This document shows, one piece after another, positions 1 through 8,001 of a stretch of DNA of 47,310 bases. Below the pieces are notes generated by a model. That model saw nothing but the letters and a program-made list of their open reading frames with translations. It was not told the DNA's origin and did not search any database. How positions within the stretch are numbered: the first letter of the stretch is position 1; the number at the start of each line of letters is the position of its first letter. This DNA is from DASUKL01 sp036278755 (GTDB lineage Bacteria; Chloroflexota; Limnocylindria; Limnocylindrales; CSP1-4), in NCBI GenBank assembly GCA_036278755.1, contig DASUKL010000075.1, positions 1 through 47,310 of the forward strand, given 5' to 3'. Position numbers and translations under genes: made by a program.

Positions 1-702
1 GAGCCGCGGCTCCCGAGCTCTTAGGCGCTGGCTCAGGTCCCGCAGGGCGACGAAGGTCGGGCGGGCCTCCTCTGCCCCGGCCACGAGCCGACCCACGGTC
101 ATGAGCCCCGCGACCCGCAGGCCGGGCAGGTCGCAGAGGGCCGACAGGTCACGCTCCAGCACGGCCGGGACGAAGCCGCTCTTGGCCGGATCGGCATCGA
201 CGTTGACCTGGAGGTAGATCGGCAGGGGGCCCCCTACCGGACCCCTGTCCTCATCCGGAGCCCGGACCGCATCAGGCGCGCGGACTTCCAGGCTGAGGCG
301 GGATAGTCGGCGGGCCAGGTCGAGCGAGTCGACCGACTCGATGGCCGAGCACAGCCCGACGGCAAGGCGAGCCTTGTTGGCCTGCAGATGGCCGATGAGG
401 TGCCAGTCCACGCCATCGAGGAGCGCCGCCTTGCCCGCCAGCTCCTGGACGCGGTTCTCGCCGAGGGTCGTCAGGCCGACCGCCACGGCCGCCCGCAGTC
501 GGGTGGCGGGCACGGTCTTGGAGACGGCGACCAGGGCCACCGCTGACGGGTCGCGGCCGCTCCGCTGGCAGGCCGCGGCGATGCGCGCGAGGACGGCGCC
601 GTGAGCAGCGGCGAGGGCCTCGACCTCGGCTGGGTCGAGCGAGTCGGGCTGGTCCTGGGCGCCGGAAGCGGCGCCGGCGTCGGGTGGGACGGGGGCGCTC
701 AG
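1..702 (-). CDS. yggS: YggS/PLPBP family PLP-binding protein (3' end cut by window)
   Basis: Pyridoxal-phosphate homeostasis protein with an alanine-racemase-like N-terminal barrel; cytoplasmic, a PLP carrier/regulator with no known catalytic reaction. Seen: the PLP-lysine motif VALVAVSKT (about residue 59), GENRVQEL, WHLIGHLQANK, LPIYLQVNVD and GLRVAGLMTVG, in family order. The last stretch of the protein lies outside the window. An Ala/Pro/Asp-rich insert of about 20 residues follows the SVDSLDLARRL segment. No ATG, GTG or TTG exists between the preceding stop and the PLP motif. The best start is a CTG overlapping the ftsZ stop as CTGA, giving 234 codons in the window. yggS directly after ftsZ is a common arrangement (yggS-sepF-yggT). 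Family certain; start codon inferred. Confidence 0.9.
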   Translation of the reverse strand, partial: MSAPVPPDAGAASGAQDQPDSLDPAEVEALAAAHGAVLARIAAACQRSGRDPSAVALVAVSKTVPATRLRAAVAVGLTTLGENRVQELAGKAALLDGVDWHLIGHLQANKARLAVGLCSAIESVDSLDLARRLSRLSLEVRAPDAVRAPDEDRGPVGGPLPIYLQVNVDADPAKSGFVPAVLERDLSALCDLPGLRVAGLMTVGRLVAGAEEARPTFVALRDLSQRLRAREPRL

Positions 703-1922
703 TGGGGCCGGCGGAGGAAGGTCGGGATGTCCAGGTCCTCGGCCTCGAAGGTCGGCCGGCGCTGGCTCGGCTCGACGACCGGCACGCGCTCCGCGGCCGG
801 GGCCCGTTCGGCCGCCGGGCGCTCGGGGAAGGCCGGCTCGAAGACCGGGCGGCCTGGGCTCGATGCCCGCTCCTCCTCCAGCTCGCGGATGAAGTCGCGG
901 TTCTCGCGGCCCGCCCGCAACCCGGAGGCGACCTCGTAGGCCGTCTCGCGGGGCATCGACTCGCGGCGCCGGCTGGCGTCGAAGCCGGTGGCGATGACGG
1001 TGATCATCACGTCGTCACCCATGCGCTCGTCGATGACCGTGCCGAAGATGATGTTGGCCTCCGGGTCGGAGGTCTCCTTGATGACCTCGGCCGCTTCGTT
1101 GACCTCGAAGAGGCCCAAGCCCGGACCGCCGGTGACGTTGAAGAGGACGCCCTGGGCCCCGGTGATGCTCACCTCGAGGAGCGGGCTGGCGATGGCCTGG
1201 CGAGCGGCCTCGACGGCCCGATTCTCGCCGCTGGCCCGGCCGATGCCCATGAGCGCCGAGCCAGCGCTCTTCATGACCGTGCGCACGTCGGCGAAGTCGA
1301 GGTTGATGAGCCCCGGCACGGTGATGAGGTCGCTGATGCCCTGCACGCCCTGGCGAAGCACGTCGTCCACGACCCGGAAGGCGTCGACGATCGACGTGTT
1401 CTTCTGGACGACGTCCTTGAGCCGGTCGTTGGGGATGGTGATGAGGGTGTCGACCTTGTCGCGCAGCTGCTCGGTCGCCTTCTCGGCGTTGAGGCGGCGC
1501 TTGGCGCCCTCGAAGGTGAAGGGCTTGGTCACCACGCCGATGGTCAGGGCCCCGCAATCGCGGGCGATCTCGGCGATGACGGGGGCCGCGCCCGAGCCGG
1601 TGCCGCCACCCATGCCGGCCGTGAGGAAGACCATGTCCGAGTCCTTGAGGGCCTCGTAGATCTTCTCCTGATCCTCCTCCGCCGCCCGCTGGCCGATGCT
1701 GGGGTCACCGCCTGCCCCCAGGCCACGGGTGATCTTGTCGCCGACGCGGATCTTATGGGGCGCGTCGGACTGGAGGAGGGCCTGGGCATCGGTGTTCACG
1801 GCGATGAACTCGACGCCCATCATCTCGGCCCGGATCATCCGGTTGACCGCGTTGCTGCCACCCCCGCCGATGCCGATGACGCGGATGAGCGCGAAGTTCT
1901 CCGAATCGGAACGCAACGGCAT
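699..1922 (-). CDS. ftsZ: Cell division protein FtsZ
   Basis: Tubulin-like GTPase that polymerises into the cytoplasmic Z ring and recruits the divisome. 407 residues. Seen: the N-terminal nucleotide loop GIGGGGSNAVNRM (about residues 16-28), the tubulin signature GGGTGSG (about 105-111), a Pro/Glu/Arg-rich C-terminal linker, and the conserved tail DLDIPTFLRR that binds FtsA and other partners. The ATG at 1922 is chosen because GGAGGAG lies 5 nt upstream. A longer GTG reading 23 codons upstream gives an Arg-rich tail unlike FtsZ. Last gene of the dcw cluster proper. It is 213 nt from ftsA with its own promoter candidate, so it can be expressed apart from the mur genes. Confidence 0.98.
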   Translation of the reverse strand: MPLRSDSENFALIRVIGIGGGGSNAVNRMIRAEMMGVEFIAVNTDAQALLQSDAPHKIRVGDKITRGLGAGGDPSIGQRAAEEDQEKIYEALKDSDMVFLTAGMGGGTGSGAAPVIAEIARDCGALTIGVVTKPFTFEGAKRRLNAEKATEQLRDKVDTLITIPNDRLKDVVQKNTSIVDAFRVVDDVLRQGVQGISDLITVPGLINLDFADVRTVMKSAGSALMGIGRASGENRAVEAARQAIASPLLEVSITGAQGVLFNVTGGPGLGLFEVNEAAEVIKETSDPEANIIFGTVIDERMGDDVMITVIATGFDASRRRESMPRETAYEVASGLRAGRENRDFIRELEEERASSPGRPVFEPAFPERPAAERAPAAERVPVVEPSQRRPTFEAEDLDIPTFLRRPH

Positions 1923-2023
1923 CTGTCTCCTCCGGCGGCTCGCCCGGTCTCGAGTGCGGGTGGTGGAGCGACCGACCGGCGATCGAGGCACATCGAGCCA
2001 CCGGACGGCGCGGGCTTCGGGGC

Positions 2024-2050
2024 AGTATAGCCGTCCCGGGCGGCCGCCAA
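2024..2050 (-). promoter_or_regulatory. Candidate ftsZ promoter
   Basis: In the 213-nt ftsA-ftsZ gap the minus strand carries TATACT (2029-2024) preceded by TTGGCG (2050-2045), spacer 15 nt, which is short for sigma70. The -10 is a 5/6 match in a very GC-rich gap. Transcription would start near 2016 and leave a leader of about 95 nt before ftsZ. Inferred from sequence alone. Confidence 0.45.
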
Positions 2051-2075
2051 CCAGGGGTCATCAGGGTCATCGTCG

Positions 2076-2098
2076 GGGGCCCGGAGGGCCTGGGCCCC
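2076..2098 (-). terminator. GC-rich hairpin downstream of ftsA
   Basis: GGGGCCC and GGGCCCC form a 7-bp perfect stem around a 9-nt loop, 38 nt past the ftsA stop. No T-run follows, so it is not a classical intrinsic terminator. It could attenuate read-through into ftsZ or stabilise the 3' end of the upstream message. Confidence 0.3.
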
Positions 2099-2135
2099 TC
2101 CCCCACCGAGGCGCCGGCGGACCGCCCCCGCGAGG

Positions 2136-3374
2136 TCAGGGGAAGAGGCTCCGCAACCAGCCCCGCAGGCGATCCACGGCCCCCTCCCCCGGGGCCGCCG
2201 AGAAGGGCCGCGCGTCCTCCTGGTCGATGGTCCGGGCCGCCCAGCGGAGAAGGCCGATGGAGGTGCTGAAGGCGGGCGTCATGAGGTGGTCGGTCAGGCC
2301 GCCCACGCCCGTCGGCGCGGCCACCCGGACAGGCATCTCGAGGACCTCGCGGCCCAGCTCCGCCACGCCTGCCAGCTGGGCTGCGCCACCCGTCATGACG
2401 ATGCCCGCGGGCAGCACGCCGCCGTGGCCCGCGGCCGCGATCTCGCTGCCGATCTTCTCGAACAGCTCGCGCATGCGGGCCTCGATGATGCCCGCGATCT
2501 CGACCCGCTGGAGCGTCCGCGCCTGGCCCCCGCCGAGCGTCTCCACGGTCACCAGCTCCTCGGGCTCGACCGAGGCCAGGTCGCAGGTGCCGTAGCGGAC
2601 CTTGAGGTCCTCGGCCACCTGGATGCTGGTCTTGAGGCCGATGGCCAGGTCGTTGGTGACGTTGTTGCCGCCGATGGGCAGGATCGCCGTGTGGAACGGG
2701 GCCCCGTCGAGGAAGATGGCCAGCCCGGTCGTCCCGGCGCCGATGTCGACGACGGCCACGCCGAGCTCCTTCTCGTTGTCAGAAAGCACCGCTTCCGCGG
2801 CGGCCAGCGGCGCGGCCACGCACTCGTCGATGCGGACCCCGGCCTGGAGGACGCACTTGGAGAGATTCTGGACGGCCGTCGCGCTGGAATGGACGATGTG
2901 CGTCTCCACCTCGAGGCGCACGGCGCTCATGCCCAGCGGATCGTGGACGCCCTCCTGGCCGTCGACCACGAAGGCTCGATGGAGGACGTGGAGGATCTCG
3001 CGGTTGGAGGGGATCGTCACCGCCCGGGCGACCTCGGTGGCCCGCAGGACGTCCTCGTGGCTGACCTCCTTGCGGGGGCCGCTCACGGCCACCGCGCCCT
3101 TCGTGTTCTGGCTCTCGACGTGGTTGCCACCGATGGCCACGAAGGCCGACTCGAGGTGATAGCCGGAGAGGCGCTCGGCCTGCTCGACGGCGGCCCGGAT
3201 GGAGGCCACGGTCTGGTCGATGTTGATGACCACGCCCTTCTTCAGGCCGGACGAGGGCGGCGCCCCCTTGCCCAGGATGTTGAGGCTCCCGTCGCTCGTC
3301 CGCTCGCCGATGAGGGTCACGACCTTGCTGGTGCCGACATCGATGGCCACCAGGACGGCCTCGTTCTCCACCAC
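2136..3374 (-). CDS. ftsA: Cell division protein FtsA
   Basis: Actin-like ATPase that tethers FtsZ filaments to the membrane. 412 residues, normal length. Seen: phosphate-1 motif VAIDVGTSKVVTLIGE at the N terminus, the 1C (SHS2) domain region with VAIGGNHVES, phosphate-2 VAVVDIGAGTTGLAIF (about 203-218), the adenosine motif GIVMTGGAAQLAGV (about 325-338), and a C-terminal amphipathic tail ending LRGWLRSLFP that fits the membrane-targeting helix. The start is one of two tandem GTGs (3374 or 3371). No good Shine-Dalgarno precedes them. A 9-residue leader frame ends immediately upstream (TGAGTG), so translation is probably coupled. Confidence 0.97.
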   Translation of the reverse strand: MVENEAVLVAIDVGTSKVVTLIGERTSDGSLNILGKGAPPSSGLKKGVVINIDQTVASIRAAVEQAERLSGYHLESAFVAIGGNHVESQNTKGAVAVSGPRKEVSHEDVLRATEVARAVTIPSNREILHVLHRAFVVDGQEGVHDPLGMSAVRLEVETHIVHSSATAVQNLSKCVLQAGVRIDECVAAPLAAAEAVLSDNEKELGVAVVDIGAGTTGLAIFLDGAPFHTAILPIGGNNVTNDLAIGLKTSIQVAEDLKVRYGTCDLASVEPEELVTVETLGGGQARTLQRVEIAGIIEARMRELFEKIGSEIAAAGHGGVLPAGIVMTGGAAQLAGVAELGREVLEMPVRVAAPTGVGGLTDHLMTPAFSTSIGLLRWAARTIDQEDARPFSAAPGEGAVDRLRGWLRSLFP

Positions 3375-3404
3375 TCAGGCGACCTGGACCGGGACGGGGT
3401 TCAT
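3375..3404 (-). CDS. Possible 9-residue leader peptide before ftsA
   Basis: Reads MNPVPVQVA then TGA, directly abutting the GTG start of ftsA. The GGGAGG Shine-Dalgarno in the sbp-ftsA gap sits about 8 nt before this ATG, not before ftsA. That suggests ribosomes load here and reinitiate on ftsA. It could equally be a chance frame, with ftsA initiating weakly by itself. Confidence 0.35.
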   Translation of the reverse strand: MNPVPVQVA

Positions 3405-3426
3405 GGGGCGAGCCTCCCTCTGGGGC

Positions 3427-3750
3427 TTACAGGAAGTGACGGCGGATGAGGGCCACGTTCTGGAAGATGCGCAACCCGAAGGCGAGGAGGGCCACGAGGT
3501 AGAGGTCGAGGCCCAGGCGGTCGCCGACGAAGGTGAGCAGGACCGCGACGATGGCGTTGACGACGAAGCCGGAGACGAAGATCCGATCGTCGAACGAGCC
3601 GTCGAGCTCCGCCCGGATGGCCCCGAGGACCGAATCGAGCGCGGCCAGGATAGCCACGGCCGAGTAGCGGGCGAACTCGAAGCTGACGCTAACGTCGAGG
3701 GCCAACCCGAGCAAGACGCCGAGGAGCAGTCCCGCCAGGGGGATCCACAC
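3427..3750 (-). CDS. sbp: Small basic protein Sbp (DUF1290)
   Basis: 107-residue integral membrane protein of the DUF1290 family, which in Firmicutes and relatives sits in the dcw cluster between ftsQ/divIB and ftsA; biochemical role unknown. Seen: an N-terminal TM segment (IPLAGLLLGVLLGLAL), the conserved RYSAVAILAALDSVLGAIRA stretch (about residues 28-47), a second TM (FVVNAIVAVLLTFVGD), a third (LYLVALLAFGLRIFQN) and a short basic tail. The GTG start at 3750 follows GAGGAGG at a rather long spacing. Length and position both match the family. Confidence 0.9.
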   Translation of the reverse strand: MWIPLAGLLLGVLLGLALDVSVSFEFARYSAVAILAALDSVLGAIRAELDGSFDDRIFVSGFVVNAIVAVLLTFVGDRLGLDLYLVALLAFGLRIFQNVALIRRHFL

Positions 3751-3783
3751 GCGTCGGCCACCTCCTCGTTCACCGTCAGCGGA

Positions 3784-3812
3784 AGGCTACCCGACCGTCC
3801 GGTGGGCCGCAA
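3784..3812 (-). promoter_or_regulatory. Candidate promoter upstream of sbp-ftsA
   Basis: The 138-nt gap between ftsQ and sbp carries TTGCGG (3812-3807) and TAGCCT (3789-3784) with a 17-nt spacer on the minus strand, about 34 nt before the sbp start. Both hexamers are weak matches, but spacing and position fit. I see no gene in the rest of the gap. Confidence 0.35.
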
Positions 3813-3888
3813 ACCGCTCGCCGCTCGAGGCCGCTGGGTGCGGTCCCGTCGGCCGCGGGGGGCGCGGATCCGGCGCCGGTCGCGAGGC

Positions 3889-4746
3889 TCATGATCCCTT
3901 GCCGGCCAACGTGTACGTCCCGCAGGCATCCGCGGTCGGCGAGAGGTAGATCGTGTCCAGCTTGGCCTCACCCACCGCGGCCAGCAGGCTGGTCAGGCAC
4001 TGGACCTGGCGGTCGACCGTGCTGGGCGGCCGGATGGTGGTCGTGTAGAGGCCGAAGATGGCCTCCCAGCCGTTCGGCGGGCCGAGGGTGAAACCCGCGT
4101 CGTCGGTCAGGGCCAGGCGGAGCGAGGACGCCCGGCTGCCGATCAGGGCCGGCCCCACCGCGGCAAGTTTGCGGACCGCGGCGAAGGCCACCGGGTCGAG
4201 ACGCCGGCCCACGGCCAGGCCAGCATCGGTGGTCTGCTCGTCCTGGACGGTCGGCAGGTCCGGGCCGCCGGCGTCGCCGAGCTCGGCGAAGAGGAGGCCC
4301 TCGTCGTCGGCCAGGAAGCGATGCGACCCGACCTCCCAGGCGAGGATCGGATGGCGCTCCGTGATGGCCACCACGAGGCGGTCGGGCAGGACCACGCGGA
4401 CCTGGGCCGCCTCGGGCGCAGCGGCATCGACGGCCGGCAGGGCCCGCAGGCGCTGTTCGGCGGGGCCCGCCCGGAGGGTCACCAGGTCGAGCCGCGCGGC
4501 GCGGCCCGCGCCGAGGCCGAGGGCCGCCTCGATGGCCGTCCGGCTCGTGTAGCGAGCGCCCTCGATGTCCAGCCCGGCCGGGCCGACGGCGAAGGCGCCG
4601 CCGGCCGTCAGCAGCAGGCACAGGGCGACGCTGAGGATGATGCCGGCCAGGCCCAGGGTCCGGGCCGCGGCGACGCGGTCGGCGGAGGCCCGGACCGGAC
4701 CGCGGGCCTGAGCCCGGCGGCCGGGACGGCGGACGGGCAGGCTCAC
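3889..4746 (-). CDS. ftsQ: Divisome protein FtsQ/DivIB
   Basis: Bitopic membrane protein linking early and late divisome components (FtsQLB complex). 285 residues: short basic cytoplasmic tail, one TM helix (LAGIILSVALCLLLTAGGAFAV without its flanks, about residues 33-53), an extracellular POTRA domain (IEGARYTSRTAIEAAL onward) and the beta domain with VRVVLPDRLVVAITERHP and FLADDEGLLF, typical of FtsQ/DivIB. The GTG at 4746 overlaps the ddl stop as GTGA; longer readings in this frame run antisense-like through ddl and are spurious. Position after ddl and before sbp-ftsA fits the family. Confidence 0.93.
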   Translation of the reverse strand: MSLPVRRPGRRAQARGPVRASADRVAAARTLGLAGIILSVALCLLLTAGGAFAVGPAGLDIEGARYTSRTAIEAALGLGAGRAARLDLVTLRAGPAEQRLRALPAVDAAAPEAAQVRVVLPDRLVVAITERHPILAWEVGSHRFLADDEGLLFAELGDAGGPDLPTVQDEQTTDAGLAVGRRLDPVAFAAVRKLAAVGPALIGSRASSLRLALTDDAGFTLGPPNGWEAIFGLYTTTIRPPSTVDRQVQCLTSLLAAVGEAKLDTIYLSPTADACGTYTLAGKGS

Positions 4747-5879
4747 GGCAGGTCCGCCCGCCTGAGCCGGCGGCGCGGCCGCGCCGCCTGCCGGGCCAGG
4801 GCCAGCTCGGCCACCTGCTCGGCCACGGCCCCCAGGTCCAGCCCGCCCTCGGCCAAGCACAGCTGGGGGAAGAGGCTGATGGGCGTGAGGCCGGGGATGG
4901 TATTGATCTCCGAGAGGTAGACCCGGCCCCCGGCGACGAGGAAGTCGACCCGGGCCAATCCGCTCGCCTCCACGGCCAGGAAGGCCGCTGCGGCCAGGTC
5001 GCGGACCGTGTCGCGGAGGCCGGCCGAGAGCGTCGGGGCGACACTGGTCTGCGAGACACCCGGGTCGTACTTGGCCGCGTAGTCGTAGAACTCGTGGCCC
5101 GGCAGGACCTCGCCCGGCCCGAACACGGCGAGCGCGTCGCGGCCGCTGCCGAGGAGGGCGACCTCGAGCTCGCGGGGATGGTCGAGGTAGGCCTCGGCCA
5201 GGGCCAGGTCGTCGTAGCGGAAGGCCTCGGCCAGGGCCCGCTCGAGGGCCGGTGGCTCGTCCGGGCGATGGACGATGGTCATGCCCACCGACGAGCCGAG
5301 CCGGGCCGGCTTGATCATCAGCCGCGGATCGGGCAGCCGAGCCGCGAAGGCGGCCAGACGCGAGGCGGCGGCTTCGGCCCCGGCCGCGAACTCGGCCGCC
5401 GCGAGCGGCTGCCAGGGCACGACGGGGATCTCGAGGCCGCTCACGAGGCGCTTGAAGAGGGCCTTGTCCATGCCCACGGCGGAGGCCGCGACGCCGCTGC
5501 CGGTGTAGGCCAGGCCGGCGGCCTCGCACAGGGCCTGGACCGTCCCATCCTCGCCGAAGGGACCGTGGAGGGCGACCCAGACCAGCGGCTGCGGGCTGCG
5601 GGCGGCCAGCTCGTCGAGCGCAGCCGCGGCGCCCATGGGGCCCCGGGCGCCCAGGGCGGCGGGATCGACGAAGGCGGCGGGCTCGGCTGCTGCATCGGCT
5701 CCGGGGATCGACCCGGGCGGCAGACACCACCACGTCCCGTCGAGCCCGATGAACCAGGCCTCGACCGCCCAGCCCCGGGCGGCCAGCGCTCGAGCCACGG
5801 CCCGGCCCGAGACGACCGAGACGTCGTGTTCGGCCGAGGGACCGCCCAGCAGCACGACGACCGGCGGCCGCTCCGTCAC
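4743..5879 (-). CDS. ddl: D-alanine--D-alanine ligase
   Basis: ATP-grasp enzyme joining two D-Ala to make the dipeptide MurF adds to the peptidoglycan precursor. 378 residues. Seen: the N-terminal VVVLLGGPSAEHDVSVVSG motif, VWVALHGPFGEDGTVQALCE, YTGSGVAASAVGMDK, the ATP-grasp loop KPARLGSSVGMTIV, and the Mg/substrate motif YLSEINTIPGLTPISLFPQL near the C terminus. GTG start overlaps the murB stop (GTGA); the 3' end overlaps ftsQ likewise. The C-terminal Arg-rich tail is a little longer than usual. Confidence 0.97.
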   Translation of the reverse strand: MTERPPVVVLLGGPSAEHDVSVVSGRAVARALAARGWAVEAWFIGLDGTWWCLPPGSIPGADAAAEPAAFVDPAALGARGPMGAAAALDELAARSPQPLVWVALHGPFGEDGTVQALCEAAGLAYTGSGVAASAVGMDKALFKRLVSGLEIPVVPWQPLAAAEFAAGAEAAASRLAAFAARLPDPRLMIKPARLGSSVGMTIVHRPDEPPALERALAEAFRYDDLALAEAYLDHPRELEVALLGSGRDALAVFGPGEVLPGHEFYDYAAKYDPGVSQTSVAPTLSAGLRDTVRDLAAAAFLAVEASGLARVDFLVAGGRVYLSEINTIPGLTPISLFPQLCLAEGGLDLGAVAEQVAELALARQAARPRRRLRRADLP

Positions 5880-6838
5880 GCGGCCGGCTCCCAGTCGCTC
5901 CAGTCGCCGAAGAAGACGGCCTCGAAGCGCAGCTCGACGCCCCGCTCGCGACGGACGGCGGCCTGGACCTGCTCGCCCAGGCGGCGCACGTCGGCCGCGC
6001 TGCCGTGCTGGTCGTTGACGATGAAGTTGGCGTGCCGCTCGCTGACGACGGCCCCGCCGACCCTATGGCCCTTGAGGCCCAGCTCGTCGATCAGCGCCCC
6101 GGCCGAGGGCCCGCTGGCGGGATTGCGGAAGAAGCTCCCCGCCGAGGGCAGGCCCAGGGGCTGGTGCTCCCGGCGCCAGCGGCGGATGGCGTCGAGCCGG
6201 GCGGCGATCGTCTCGGGGGCCGCGGGCTCGAGCTGGAAGGTGGCGGAGGCCACGATCGCGGGCTGGCCCGGGGCGCCGGCCTTCAGGCGGCTATCGCGGT
6301 AGCCCAGCCCCAACCCGGCCGGGTCGAGCGCCTGCTCCTCGCCTCCGACGTCGATGACCCGGGCCGAGGCCAGGACCGCCGCCACCTCCGACTCGTGGGC
6401 TCCGGCGTTGGCCCACACGGCCCCGCCCACGGTACCCGGGATGGCCAGGCCGAACTCGAGCCCCGAGAGGCCGGCCTCCTTGGCCAGGGTGGCCGCCTTG
6501 GCCATGGGCAAGCCGGCCTCGGCCACCAGCTGCTGGCCCTCGAGGCGCACGCCCTGGGCCCGCACGAGGACCGTCAGCCCGAGCACGCCGCGGTCCGAGA
6601 TGACGAGGTCGGAGCCTCGGCCAAGGAGGAAGAGCGGCACGTCCCGGGTCCGGGCGAAGCGGGCCACGGCGCGCAGCTCGAAGAGGTTGTGGACCTCGGC
6701 GAAGAGGTCGGCCGGCCCGCCGACGCGCATCGTCGTGTAGCGGGCCAGCGGCTCGTCGCGGCTCGTCTTCAGCCCGATCCGGCGCTGGATGTCGGTGCCC
6801 AGGGCCAGCTGCTCAGCGGGCGTGAGGCGGCCCGTCAC
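5876..6838 (-). CDS. murB: UDP-N-acetylenolpyruvoylglucosamine reductase
   Basis: FAD enzyme reducing enolpyruvyl-UDP-GlcNAc to UDP-MurNAc with NADPH; cytoplasmic peptidoglycan precursor synthesis. 320 residues. Seen: YTTMRVGGPADLF, the FAD loop LLGRGSDLVISDRGV, FGLAIPGTVGGAVWANAGAH, GYRDSRLK, and the catalytic serine motif GSFFRNP followed by LGLKGHRVGGAVVSERHANF. The last motif RFEAVFFGDW carries the conserved C-terminal acid. GTG start overlaps the murG stop (GTGA). murC, which usually lies between murG and murB, is absent. Confidence 0.97.
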   Translation of the reverse strand: MTGRLTPAEQLALGTDIQRRIGLKTSRDEPLARYTTMRVGGPADLFAEVHNLFELRAVARFARTRDVPLFLLGRGSDLVISDRGVLGLTVLVRAQGVRLEGQQLVAEAGLPMAKAATLAKEAGLSGLEFGLAIPGTVGGAVWANAGAHESEVAAVLASARVIDVGGEEQALDPAGLGLGYRDSRLKAGAPGQPAIVASATFQLEPAAPETIAARLDAIRRWRREHQPLGLPSAGSFFRNPASGPSAGALIDELGLKGHRVGGAVVSERHANFIVNDQHGSAADVRRLGEQVQAAVRRERGVELRFEAVFFGDWSDWEPAA

Positions 6839-8001
6839 GGCCAGCGCGCTGACCCGGCGCCCAGGGCCAGCCGCTCGACGGCGGCGGCGTCGGGCGGCGT
6901 GCGGCGCTCGGCCAGGGCCAGCAGCACCTCCGCGTTGGCGGCCGCGGCGCCGGGCCGGCCCAGGCTCCGGCTGGCGCCGGCCATGCGGGCCAGGCCGGCG
7001 GGGTCGTCCAGGAGGCCCGCGGCCTGGAGGAGGGCCGCGCCGTCGAAGTCCTCATCGGCCACGATCCGGCCCGCCCCGGCCTCGACCAGGATTCGGGCAT
7101 TGGCCCGCTGATGGCCCGCGGCGTGGGGGTACGGCACGACGATCAGCGGCCGTCCGGCGGCCGTCGCCTCGGCCACGGTCGAGGAGCCGGCCCGGCCGAC
7201 GATGAGGTCGGCAGCCACGAGCGCGTCGGCCATCTCGACGCCCAGCGAGGCGAAGGGCCGGTAGCGCGCGCGGAGCGCGTCCGGGAGGGCCTCACGGCGG
7301 CGGAGGGCGGCCGCGTAGCCGGCCTGGCCGGTGAGGTGCACGACGGCGATCCGCTCGACGAGCCTGGGGAGCGCCTCGTCCACGGCCGCGTCGAAACGGC
7401 GGACGGCCTGGGAGCCGCCGAAGAGCAGCAGCACGGGCAGCGCCGGCGGCTCGGCGGGCAGGCCCAGGCCGGCCCGTGCGGCGGCCGGCTCGATGCCGGC
7501 CAGGGAGCGGATGGGCGTGCCGGTGACGCGGCAGTCCGGCCCGAAGAGCGGGGCCGTGGCGGCGAAGCTGACGCTCACCAGCGAGGCCCAGCGGCCGGCC
7601 AGGCGGGTGCTCCGGCCAGGCACGACGTTGCCCTCCCAGACGAGGCTGGGGACGCGCAGCACGGCCGCTGCGGCGAGGACGGGGATGGCCACGTAGCCGC
7701 CCGTGCTGAAGACGGCGTCGGGGCGATGGCGGGCCAGGAGGGCCAGGGCCTGGGGCACCGAGAGGGCCAGGCGAAGGGGGTCGAGAACGGCGTGGATCGA
7801 GAGGTCGGTGGAGCGCAGGGAGCGGAGCAGCAGGCGCCGGAGCGGGATGCCGGTGGGTGGGACGAGCTGGCCCTCCAGGCCGCGCCGACCGCCGATCCAG
7901 CCCAGCTCAACGCCCGGCGCGCGCTCGCGGAGCGAGCTGACGACCGCCAGTGCTGGATGGATGTGGCCGCCGGATCCACCGCCGGCGATCAGGATCCGCA
8001 T
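6835..8001 (-). CDS. murG: Undecaprenyl-PP-MurNAc-pentapeptide GlcNAc transferase
   Basis: GT28 glycosyltransferase that converts lipid I to lipid II at the inner face of the membrane. 388 residues. Seen: the N-terminal glycine loop GGGSGGHIHPALAV, GYVAIPVLAAA, the second-domain loop LFGGSQAVRRFDAAV, and the UDP-GlcNAc site GRAGSSTVAEATAAGRPLIV with VPYPHAAGHQRANA. The ATG at 8001 lies inside the 3' end of ftsW, a 95-nt overlap, much longer than the 4-nt overlaps elsewhere in the cluster. The start is fixed by the conserved N terminus MRILIAGGGSGGH. Confidence 0.97.
   Translation of the reverse strand: MRILIAGGGSGGHIHPALAVVSSLRERAPGVELGWIGGRRGLEGQLVPPTGIPLRRLLLRSLRSTDLSIHAVLDPLRLALSVPQALALLARHRPDAVFSTGGYVAIPVLAAAAVLRVPSLVWEGNVVPGRSTRLAGRWASLVSVSFAATAPLFGPDCRVTGTPIRSLAGIEPAAARAGLGLPAEPPALPVLLLFGGSQAVRRFDAAVDEALPRLVERIAVVHLTGQAGYAAALRRREALPDALRARYRPFASLGVEMADALVAADLIVGRAGSSTVAEATAAGRPLIVVPYPHAAGHQRANARILVEAGAGRIVADEDFDGAALLQAAGLLDDPAGLARMAGASRSLGRPGAAAANAEVLLALAERRTPPDAAAVERLALGAGSARWP

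Noticed and set aside
684..3449. Long plus-strand open frames opposite ftsZ and ftsA
   Set aside because: Shadows of strongly conserved minus-strand genes; composition is Asp/Gly/Val/His-rich without motifs, as expected opposite GC-rich coding sequence.
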